Positions 1-5,598 of a DNA stretch of 7,025 bases are shown one piece after another (the stretch's first letter is position 1; each line of letters begins with the position of its first letter). Where the stretch lies: contig JAKACB010000033.1 of the NCBI GenBank assembly GCA_021796445.1, positions 1-7,025 on the forward strand, read 5' to 3'. The DNA comes from Nanobdellota archaeon. Its GTDB lineage: Archaea; Nanoarchaeota; Nanoarchaeia; Parvarchaeales; Parvarchaeaceae. Both the position numbers and the translations under genes were made by a program. The notes under the pieces were generated by a model, which saw only the letters and a list, made by a program, of their open reading frames with translations, had not been told where the DNA came from and did not search any database.

Positions 1-54
1 TTAATACTACATTTAAAAGCTAACATTAAAAAACGTTCATTGGGGGCGTTTAAA

Positions 55-86
55 CATTTAAATATAAGTTGGATTCTTTAAATAAT
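55..86 (+). promoter_or_regulatory. Candidate promoter(s) of ctlX: two TATA-like elements
   Basis: Two archaeal TATA-like stretches lie upstream of the ATG at 125: CATTTAAATATA at 55-66 and TTTAAATAA at 78-86. With the usual archaeal distance of about 26 bases from TATA centre to start site, they would give transcripts beginning near 87 or 108, so leaders of about 38 or 17 bases. Neither gives the leaderless geometry seen at the other five protein genes here. No Shine-Dalgarno-like purine motif is visible in the leader. Confidence 0.5.
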
Positions 87-91
87 TTTTA

Positions 92-122
92 GCAGTTGCT
101 AGATTATTTGCGTAGAAACTGC
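92..122. repeat. Inverted repeat abutting the ctlX start codon
   Basis: GCAGTT at 92-97 is perfectly complementary to AACTGC at 117-122, with a 19-base spacer; the right arm ends two bases before the ATG at 125. If the upstream TATA (55-66) is used, both arms are in the mRNA and could form a hairpin against the start codon. If the downstream TATA (78-86) is used, only the right arm is transcribed and the repeat would act as a DNA site. A 6-bp arm in AT-rich DNA can arise by chance. Confidence 0.3.
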
Positions 123-124
123 AA

Positions 125-1105
125 ATGGAAGAAAAGGCATTGACTAACAATGTAATGATGATAAGGCCGCATAATTTTGGCTTCAATGAGCAAACAGCAA
201 GAACAAATAAATTCCAGAAAAAAACTCATTCTCCAGTTAATTTGCAGGCGTTAAATGAATTTAACAACGCCGTAGAAACGCTTAGGATGAACGGTATAAA
301 TGTGTTTGTTTTTGATGATTTAGAGGGAATAGACACTCCAGATTCAATATTTCCTAATAATTGGATATCCTTTCATTCCGATGGAACAGTCGTTGTTTAC
401 CCGATGCTTGCATTAAATAGGAGAAATGAAAGACGACCGGACATAATCCAGAATCTTTCCATGTTTTACGGCTTTTCCTGCTCCCGAGTCATAGATCTTA
501 CATATTATGAAAACGACAATAAATTCCTTGAAGGTACTGGCGGCCTGGTTCTTGACCGTGCAAACAAGATAGCTTATTCCTGTATCTCTGAAAGAACGAA
601 TGAAGAAGTATTAAATAAGTTTTGCAATGAACTTAAGTACAGGCCTGTAAAATTTCATGCTTTTGATGAAGCAGGTTTTCCGATATACCACACAAATGTA
701 ATGATGGCTTTGGGAGAGAAATTTGCCATGGTCTGCTTGAATTCAATAAAAGATGAAGATGAAAAAAAGGCTATTGTTTCATCCATTAATAGATCTGGTA
801 AAATTTTAATTGAGTTAACCTTTAAACAGATGCTTGATTTTGCAGGAAATGCGTTGGAATTATTGGATTCGAGAGGAAACAAGAAGCTGGTAATATCGAA
901 GAAGGCGTTAAGCTCCTTGTCAAATTGGCAGAAAGAGAAGCTGGAGAAATATTGCAGTGTAATAAGCATAGACGTCAGTACAATAGAAGAATGTGGAGGA
1001 GGCAGTATAAGGTGCATGCTTGCAGAAATATTCTTGCCGCAGAAAAAAGAAATAAAAACGACCGCACTGAATCCATTTAAAAATAGTAGATTAAAGTTTG
1101 GATAA
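125..1105 (+). CDS. ctlX: CtlX-like citrulline hydrolase / amidinotransferase-family protein
   Basis: This 326-residue protein belongs to the guanidino-group-modifying (amidinotransferase / arginine deiminase-like) superfamily and best matches the CtlX group. Characterised CtlX members hydrolyse citrulline to ornithine, ammonia and CO2 in the cytoplasm. Visible signatures in order: the N-terminal MIRPHNFGFN block (12-21), DSIFPNNW (73-80), FLEGTGG (134-140), YHTNV with the likely catalytic His189, NALEL (242-246), and GGGSIRCMLAEIFLP (291-305) with the likely nucleophile Cys297. The family is usually about 300 residues, so this is full length. The ATG at 125 is fixed by an in-frame TAG at 113-115. 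The gene is transcribed alone: T-rich sequence follows, and the MFS gene 251 bases downstream has its own promoter. The family is best known from bacteria, so transfer into this archaeon is possible. Superfamily assignment is firm; citrulline as substrate is inferred, and a dimethylarginine- or arginine-acting relative is the main alternative. Confidence 0.87.
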   Translation: MEEKALTNNVMMIRPHNFGFNEQTARTNKFQKKTHSPVNLQALNEFNNAVETLRMNGINVFVFDDLEGIDTPDSIFPNNWISFHSDGTVVVYPMLALNRRNERRPDIIQNLSMFYGFSCSRVIDLTYYENDNKFLEGTGGLVLDRANKIAYSCISERTNEEVLNKFCNELKYRPVKFHAFDEAGFPIYHTNVMMALGEKFAMVCLNSIKDEDEKKAIVSSINRSGKILIELTFKQMLDFAGNALELLDSRGNKKLVISKKALSSLSNWQKEKLEKYCSVISIDVSTIEECGGGSIRCMLAEIFLPQKKEIKTTALNPFKNSRLKFG

Positions 1106-1107
1106 AT

Positions 1108-1145
1108 ATTTTTATTTAGTTAAGACTTCTTTTATTTTTGTTTTG
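1108..1145 (+). terminator. T-rich terminator region after ctlX
   Basis: Starting three bases after the stop codon there are two T-rich tracts, 1108-1117 (ATTTTTATTT) and 1127-1144 (T runs broken by single A or G). Archaeal transcription commonly stops at such oligo-T tracts without a hairpin, and none is visible here. Confidence 0.45.
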
Positions 1146-1169
1146 CAGCTTGTTAAAGTGCGAATTGAC

Positions 1170-1179
1170 TTTTATAAAA
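1170..1179 (+). promoter_or_regulatory. Orphan TATA-like element in the ctlX-MFS spacer
   Basis: TTTTATAAAA at 1170-1179 would give a start near 1200 but leads to no credible reading frame: the first ATG (1220) opens only eight codons. It could serve a small RNA, a long-leader transcript of the MFS gene, or nothing. Apart from this element and the MFS promoter I see no gene in 1106-1356. Confidence 0.2.
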
Positions 1180-1325
1180 CAAGTATATAACAAATATTGA
1201 GATTACGATAGGAACAATTATGAAGAACTTATTTTGTTTTAAATGATTAGCGGATACTTTCCAATCATAAAGACAAGAACAAGGAAATGTTAATATAGAA
1301 CAGAAAAACTGCGTAGATTCGTAAA

Positions 1326-1334
1326 TATTTAAAT
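1326..1334 (+). promoter_or_regulatory. TATA box of the MFS exporter gene
   Basis: TATTTAAAT lies 31 to 23 bases upstream of the ATG at 1357. This is the spacing expected if transcription starts at or within a base or two of the A of the start codon. No ribosome binding site precedes the ATG, so a leaderless mRNA is the simplest reading. Confidence 0.7.
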
Positions 1335-1356
1335 AGAATAAATCGTAAAATATCGG

Positions 1357-3033
1357 ATGCAGTATAAATGGACAGTTCTAGCAAATACAACAATGGGCGG
1401 TTTAATGGCTTCTATAAATGCCACAATAATACTTATATCTCTTCCTTCAATATTTCGTGGTTTAAACGTTAATCCAATAGCACCTGGTAATTTTACATTG
1501 CTTCTTTGGGTTCTTTTAGGTTATATGGTTGTAACGGCTTCTCTTCTTGTTACTTTTGGCAGATTGTCTGATGACTATGGAAGGAAAAAATTTTATACAA
1601 TAGGATTTGCAATCTTTGCTGCGGCTTCTGTAGCTCTTTCTTTTACACCATATAACTCTGGCACAAACGGTGTTTTGTTCATAATAATTTTTAGATTGGT
1701 TCAAGGAGTCGGCGGCGGATTCATAATGGTTAACAGCACGGCTCTGCTTACCGATGCGTTTCCTGACAATGAAAGAGGAAAGGCACTTGGAACTAATCAA
1801 GTTGCTTTCCTTGCAGGATCATTTATAGGGTTAGTAGCTGGTGGTTTATTGGCCCCATTCGACTTTCACTTGATATTTATAGTCAACATTCCTTTCGCAG
1901 TTTTAGGCGCTTTTTGGTCTTATTACAAATTGAAGGAGGAAAAGACCGGTGGAAAGAAAAAAGGACTGGATTGGAAAGGCAACCTTGCTCTTTCAGTAGG
2001 TTTAATCCTCGTAGCGTTAGGCTTTACATATGCTCTTACTCCATATAAAACGAATCCACTGGGCTGGGCAAACCCGTGGGTAATCGCAAGTCTCATTATA
2101 GGTGTTTTTCTTATAATACTGTTTATCCCAATAGAAAGGAAAATTAAAAACCCCTTATTTAAGTTGTCTTTATTCAGAAACGTGCAGTTTCTTTTTAGTT
2201 CTCTTGCGTTGTTTTTAAGCGCTCTTGCAAGAGGCGCAGTGATGTTTTTGGTTATAATCTGGCTACAGGGAGTTTATCTTCCATTGCATAATTTTACGAT
2301 CGCCCAGACGCCATTTTGGGCAGGGATATACATGATACCCTTAATGGTAGGTTTTATAGCCCTGGGGCCGATAAGCGGTGTTTTAACGGATAAATTCGGT
2401 GCAAGAATATTCAGTACAATCGGTCTTTTGATAACAGCAGTAGGACTGTTTCTTTTAACTACCTTTTCTGCTAGTTTTTCTTATGTTCCATTTGCAATAG
2501 TGCTGTTTGTTATAGGCGCAGGAAATGGAATGTTTGCTGCCCCCAACACAAAGAGAGCAATGGATGCGCTTCCTTGGAAAGATAGGGGAGTTGGGAATGG
2601 CATAAGAACAACTTTTGCAAATATAGGCCAAATGATAAGCATGGCAATATTCTTCACAATAACTATAACTGTATTCTCATACGCATTGCCTTCTATAATT
2701 TCTACGCAATTGACAACATTAAACGTTCCATCAACTCTATCCTCACAGTTCGCTGCAATACCTGCTTCTTCTTTCCTTTTTTCGGCGTTTCTTGGAATTA
2801 ATCCAGTATCCACATTTTTGTCTCAAGTGCCATCTTCATTAACTTCGCTTATACCAAATTCATCACTAAGAATTATGAATGAAAGTAGTTTTATTCCAAA
2901 ATTGATTGCATCTCCGTTTATGCAGGGATTAAGAGCGGCATTATATATAGGCATAATTATATTGATAGCAGCAGCAATACTATCTGCATTTACAAAACAT
3001 GGATTGGCAACTGGCGCAGAAAAAGTAAGGTAA
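1357..3033 (+). CDS. MFS drug exporter, DHA2 (EmrB/QacA) 14-helix type
   Basis: This 558-residue integral membrane protein is a major facilitator superfamily transporter, most likely a proton-driven exporter of toxic or amphipathic compounds. Helix 1 ends in a DHA2-style block ending ISLP (20-30). MFS motif A is GRLSDDYGRKK (68-78), with a second copy in the other half, GVLTDKFGAR (341-350). Motif B follows as RLVQGVGGG (113-121) with the conserved Arg113, then DAFPDNERGKALG (133-145). Hydrophobic segments and length fit 14 helices. A Ser/Thr/Pro-rich external loop (about 444-518) precedes the last helix (about 526-546). The sequence style, including a block like LAPGNxxxLLWxLxGYxxVTA near 40-61 and the long loop before the last helix, recalls actinobacterial DHA2 exporters, from memory. 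In the helix-1 motif Asn21 stands where many relatives have Asp. The gene has its own promoter and is monocistronic, converging on the protease gene 29 bases away. The substrate cannot be told from sequence. Confidence 0.92.
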   Translation: MQYKWTVLANTTMGGLMASINATIILISLPSIFRGLNVNPIAPGNFTLLLWVLLGYMVVTASLLVTFGRLSDDYGRKKFYTIGFAIFAAASVALSFTPYNSGTNGVLFIIIFRLVQGVGGGFIMVNSTALLTDAFPDNERGKALGTNQVAFLAGSFIGLVAGGLLAPFDFHLIFIVNIPFAVLGAFWSYYKLKEEKTGGKKKGLDWKGNLALSVGLILVALGFTYALTPYKTNPLGWANPWVIASLIIGVFLIILFIPIERKIKNPLFKLSLFRNVQFLFSSLALFLSALARGAVMFLVIIWLQGVYLPLHNFTIAQTPFWAGIYMIPLMVGFIALGPISGVLTDKFGARIFSTIGLLITAVGLFLLTTFSASFSYVPFAIVLFVIGAGNGMFAAPNTKRAMDALPWKDRGVGNGIRTTFANIGQMISMAIFFTITITVFSYALPSIISTQLTTLNVPSTLSSQFAAIPASSFLFSAFLGINPVSTFLSQVPSSLTSLIPNSSLRIMNESSFIPKLIASPFMQGLRAALYIGIIILIAAAILSAFTKHGLATGAEKVR

Positions 3034-3044
3034 TTAATTATTAC

Positions 3045-3056
3045 TTTTTGAAAAAA
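3045..3056. terminator. Bidirectional oligo-T terminator between convergent genes
   Basis: The 29-base gap between the convergent stop codons holds TTTTT at 3045-3049 on the + strand, just after the MFS gene. Directly beyond it, six A at 3051-3056 read as TTTTTT on the - strand just after the protease gene. Each gene thus has an oligo-T stop signal immediately past its stop codon, and the compact arrangement limits antisense read-through. Confidence 0.6.
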
Positions 3057-3062
3057 GATTAC

Positions 3063-4280
3063 TTATTTTATATTTATATTATTAATCATCCCTTTCTCTA
3101 ATGTGTAATTTTCACTGTAAATTCTATTGTTGTTTGAATATGCATCTATAATGTAATTTCCTGCTTCCATTGTAAACTTACCTTTTCCATTTCTTAAACT
3201 TTCGTTAAATGCATGACCATCCCTGCTCAATGAAATTATAATATTATTAAAAGAGCTATTTACATAAAGTATTCCTATATTGGAGGAATTTGTAGACCAT
3301 AAGTTTCCTAGATAAATGTTTTTCCCGTTGTTTATATTAGCATATAGCAAACCATTATTATAAAACGAAGGGGATACAATTGCATTATTTATTCCTTCTT
3401 CAGTGTCACAACCAAAATTATATGCATCTTGTACATTCTGAAAGTTATTTTCATTCCAATAACTTAGTGTAAATTTAGCGGATCCACTTATAAGCGTTGT
3501 ATTGGAACCGTCACCTGGTCCGCCGATTATTATCCCTGCATCATAAAAGCTGTAGCTTGGAGTGTAATTGAAACCACTTATAAGGATGGAATAGTTTTTT
3601 ATGTTTTCATGTATGAGTAAGTTTACTTTATCGTATTCTATCCATCCATATCCATCATTGTATGAAAAGATTATCTGTGGTATACCTTCTTTTGAAATGC
3701 TAGAATTTGTCCTTAGGTAAACAGTTTGATTGTCATTTAAAGTTATATTATCTCCAGTTTGATTCACAGCTTGGTAAGAATAATAAGTATAATTTTTAAT
3801 AGAAGGGGAAATAGTGCCATTGCCTTTTATGAACTGATTATTCAAGCTTGTATTTATTCCGGAGTTATTCCATACATTATCTATGAATCTTATCTGTCCA
3901 GTTTTTGTATCCATAAGAATAACATTCTGTGCAAAATAAACTCGCGTTTGATTTTCATATTCCAACATAACATTTAAATTTAGCTGTATAGATGCGTTGT
4001 AATCACCGCTTAGATTTGTTAGTAAGTTGTTTAAAGTTATACTGCTTTGTATTGAATTTGTAGATATGTTATATACATTGCCGTAGCTACTAACTCCATA
4101 ATCAACTATACCCATCGGTGCTGGTTCAGAATATTTACATGAATAAAGGTTGACTCCACTGCTTATACCCAAGGTTGTAAATTGATAATTGCTGTATGGA
4201 TAAAGCATTGCGACTGCTATAATAAGTATAGCAGATACCCATCCAAAAAGCATCAGCATCTCCGACTTTTGATCATCCAT
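3063..4280 (-). CDS. Thermopsin-like acid protease (peptidase family A5), membrane-anchored
   Basis: This 405-residue protein is recognised as thermopsin family by its conserved blocks: APMGIVDYGV (54-63), QLNLNVMLEY (99-108), AQNVILMDTKTGQIR (117-131) followed by FIDNVWN (132-138), GGPGDGS (253-259) and YNFGCDTEE (287-295). Thermopsins are pepstatin-sensitive, acid-stable extracellular endopeptidases of archaea; their catalytic residues are not firmly known, but Asp60, Asp124, Asp134 and Asp292 sit in conserved blocks. A charged N-terminus (1-9) followed by one hydrophobic helix (about 10-27) with no clear cleavage site suggests an N-terminal anchor with the enzyme outside the cell. The outer part has about 19 N-x-S/T sequons, implying heavy N-glycosylation, and only two cysteines, Cys48 and Cys291, which could form a disulfide. 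Residues about 300-405 form a beta-rich C-terminal extension. The ATG at 4280 fits a TATA box 25 bases upstream. Family call is strong; actual activity is inferred. Confidence 0.9.
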   Translation of the reverse strand: MDDQKSEMLMLFGWVSAILIIAVAMLYPYSNYQFTTLGISSGVNLYSCKYSEPAPMGIVDYGVSSYGNVYNISTNSIQSSITLNNLLTNLSGDYNASIQLNLNVMLEYENQTRVYFAQNVILMDTKTGQIRFIDNVWNNSGINTSLNNQFIKGNGTISPSIKNYTYYSYQAVNQTGDNITLNDNQTVYLRTNSSISKEGIPQIIFSYNDGYGWIEYDKVNLLIHENIKNYSILISGFNYTPSYSFYDAGIIIGGPGDGSNTTLISGSAKFTLSYWNENNFQNVQDAYNFGCDTEEGINNAIVSPSFYNNGLLYANINNGKNIYLGNLWSTNSSNIGILYVNSSFNNIIISLSRDGHAFNESLRNGKGKFTMEAGNYIIDAYSNNNRIYSENYTLEKGMINNINIK

Positions 4281-4300
4281 ACATTCATGAGCAGCTGGAA

Positions 4301-4309
4301 ATTTAAGTA
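4301..4309 (-). promoter_or_regulatory. TATA box of the thermopsin-like gene
   Basis: Read on the - strand, the sequence is ACTTAAAT(T), 29 to 21 bases upstream of the ATG at 4280. This predicts a transcript starting at or next to the start codon. Further candidate TATA sequence (TATAAAGG on the - strand) lies at about 4311-4318, with an opposing CCTTTATAT reading on the + strand. Confidence 0.6.
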
Positions 4310-4381
4310 CCTTTATATTATAATCAAGAGGAGCTTCTAAAATTTATGAGTTTTTTGCTAAAAATCGACAATTTAAAATAG

Positions 4382-4393
4382 TAACCTTTATAT
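4382..4393 (+). promoter_or_regulatory. Second TATA-like element upstream of the 4488 gene, identical to an rRNA-upstream element
   Basis: TAACCTTTATAT at 4382-4393 recurs exactly at 6608-6619 in the 16S promoter region. A start near 4415 would give the gene at 4488 an alternative leader of about 70 bases. The downstream ATGs at 4410 and 4424 open only very short frames. Otherwise the divergent spacer 4281-4487 holds no gene I can support. Confidence 0.35.
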
Positions 4394-4458
4394 AGGATAT
4401 TTGATTACTTATGAATACTTAAAATGATTAGAAAATTTACAATTTAATCATAAAAAAG

Positions 4459-4466
4459 TATAAATA
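4459..4466 (+). promoter_or_regulatory. TATA box of the 4488 gene
   Basis: TATAAATA lies 29 to 22 bases upstream of the ATG at 4488, preceded by an A-rich stretch that could serve as a BRE. Spacing predicts a leaderless mRNA starting at the ATG at 4488 (a second ATG follows directly at 4491). Confidence 0.7.
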
Positions 4467-4487
4467 TTGGGCGGGATTATTTAAAAT

Positions 4488-5129
4488 ATGATGAAGTATA
4501 GAATTTTATCTAGAAAAAAGAGTGAAAATGGTCAGATTATAGGACTGGCTGTCAATTATATCTCCCCTTCAATGGTAAAAATCCTATTGAATAAACAGTT
4601 AAAAGTAAATTCTATAGTACAGGTTGACAATGATATCATATATTATAGAAAGAAATATATTGGGAAAGTATTAGAAAGCAGAGATGTTAGCGAAATGATT
4701 ATAAATACAGATTATTCTATTAAGTACACGGGAGGTTATTCCGTAGATGGCAGGCGTATTTTCCTTGACAAAAATTTTCCAAAATTAATTGTAGTACACA
4801 ATAAAATTGTTGATACAGTAGAAAGTATAGCTAAGCATCATGAAGTTACGGAAAAGTGGCTTGTTGACTTTGGTCATTCCTACGCATATTCTCATAGACT
4901 GGCAACTTCCGTAGAAAAGGATTTTATAAGGTTTTTAAGAGTTAAGTGGGAAGCGTATGACAAAGAAGTTGCAAAGTACCTTCGTGAAAACTATAATAGA
5001 AGACTTGAAAATACTCCGTTAGATTTGGATCTTCTGCCTTACATTGAATCAAAAGACTCGAAGGCGCTTAAAGAAATAAAAGAAAGTATGAATACCACAA
5101 TATTAAGTATAGTGCAGTATGAAATATGA
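4488..5129 (+). CDS. Conserved-looking protein of unknown function with a HHExxE / SHxxATxxE block
   Basis: I do not recognise a characterised family for this 213-residue soluble protein. It has a Lys- and Ile-rich N-terminal part (1-80), then VDGRRIFLDKNFPK (86-99), then His117-His118-Glu119 with Glu122 (HHEVTE), then YSHRLATSVE (134-143), then a basic and acidic helical tail. The order 'D-x-x-x-P, HExxE, about 12 residues, Y-x-x-A/S-H-x-x-A-T-x-x-E' resembles, from memory, a domain in hypothetical proteins of bacterial prophages, where the His and Glu residues are the conserved core. Spaced His/Glu residues (117-119, 122, 136, 143) could bind a metal, but this is inference, and it is not a canonical HExxH zincin. 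There is no signal peptide or membrane segment. The start is supported by a TATA box at 4459-4466. The HIT gene follows 34 bases downstream with its own TATA box, so co-transcription is possible but not required. Confidence 0.75.
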   Translation: MMKYRILSRKKSENGQIIGLAVNYISPSMVKILLNKQLKVNSIVQVDNDIIYYRKKYIGKVLESRDVSEMIINTDYSIKYTGGYSVDGRRIFLDKNFPKLIVVHNKIVDTVESIAKHHEVTEKWLVDFGHSYAYSHRLATSVEKDFIRFLRVKWEAYDKEVAKYLRENYNRRLENTPLDLDLLPYIESKDSKALKEIKESMNTTILSIVQYEI

Positions 5130-5135
5130 AAAATC

Positions 5136-5145
5136 TTTTATAAAT
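5136..5145 (+). promoter_or_regulatory. TATA box of the HIT-family gene
   Basis: TTTTATAAAT occupies most of the 34-base gap after the upstream stop codon and ends 19 bases before the ATG at 5164, its centre about 24 bases upstream. The start codon again falls where the transcript should begin, and there is no Shine-Dalgarno sequence. Confidence 0.6.
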
Positions 5146-5163
5146 GCATTTCCTAGAAACTAG

Positions 5164-5586
5164 ATGGAAGAATGTGTGTTCTGTAAAATAGCTAAGAAAG
5201 GAATAAAGGCGAGTGTAGTTTTCGAGAACGAAAATTTCATTGCATTTTTAGATAAAAGTCCAATATTCAAAGGACATACTTTGCTGATACCCAAAAAGCA
5301 CATTGAAACGTTGTTTGATTTTTCTGAAGATTATTTAAAGGGGATTGCCGTTGAAACTAAAAGAATAGCAGAAGGCGTAAAAAATGGAACAGGCTGTGAT
5401 GGCATGCTGCTTATAAATAACAATATCATAAGCCAAAGCGTGCCGCATTTTCACGTTCATATAATACCTAGAGAAAAAGGTAAACCTTTAAGAGGTTTTA
5501 TGTGGCCTAGGACAAAGTATAATGATGAAACTGAAGAAGAGGAATTTAGAGAGAAGATAGCAAAGGCTGTAGAAATGTTTAAATAA
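5164..5586 (+). CDS. HIT-family nucleotide-binding hydrolase/transferase
   Basis: This 140-residue cytoplasmic protein is a histidine-triad (HIT) family member. Members hydrolyse or transfer nucleotide monophosphates, acting on substrates such as aminoacyl-adenylates, AMP-lysine or dinucleoside polyphosphates, through an AMP-His intermediate. The active-site triad is PHFHVHIIPR (94-103): His95, His97 and the likely nucleophile region at His97-His99. An N-terminal CVFC (Cys4, Cys7) plus GHTLLIPKKH (37-46) matches the Zn-binding subgroup, with His46 a likely extra ligand. LLINNN (82-87) and QSV (91-93) match the conserved phosphate-binding loop before the triad. Length is typical of HIT hydrolases. 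A Glu-rich stretch (123-127) and an amphipathic helix form the C-terminus. It ends 12 bases before the next gene with no T tract between, so read-through into 5599 is likely. The family is certain; the natural substrate is not deducible. Confidence 0.94.
   Translation: MEECVFCKIAKKGIKASVVFENENFIAFLDKSPIFKGHTLLIPKKHIETLFDFSEDYLKGIAVETKRIAEGVKNGTGCDGMLLINNNIISQSVPHFHVHIIPREKGKPLRGFMWPRTKYNDETEEEEFREKIAKAVEMFK
5578..5586 (+). promoter_or_regulatory. Internal TATA box overlapping the end of the HIT gene
   Basis: TTTAAATAA includes the last codons and stop codon of the HIT gene. It lies 30 to 22 bases upstream of the ATG at 5608 but only 21 to 13 bases upstream of the ATG at 5599. The usual spacing therefore favours 5608 as the start of the downstream gene when transcribed from here. 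Confidence 0.5.
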
Positions 5587-5598
5587 GATAGTATTATA

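Noticed and set aside
31..51. AAACG/CGTTT inverted repeat near the left edge as a terminator of an upstream gene
   Set aside because: Arms are only five bases with an 11-base spacer, no T tract follows as expected, and the upstream gene is not visible.
655..1017. A 120-codon - strand frame inside ctlX
   Set aside because: It is a shadow of the catalytic C-terminal part of ctlX, whose motifs prove the + strand reading.
109..1317. The 8-mer TGCGTAGA upstream of both ctlX (109-116) and the MFS gene (1310-1317) as a shared operator
   Set aside because: It lies at different positions relative to the promoters and also occurs inside a coding region near 6320; most likely chance.
1516..2813. Two - strand frames of about 100 codons inside the MFS gene
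   Set aside because: They are antisense to a gene with clear family motifs and have no supporting promoter or domain.
4346..4381. An 11-codon micro-frame starting ATG AGT, with GAGGAG at 4328-4333 and a TATA-like element at 4310-4318
   Set aside because: It is too short, the purine motif is too far from the ATG, and the same region is explained as a divergent promoter.
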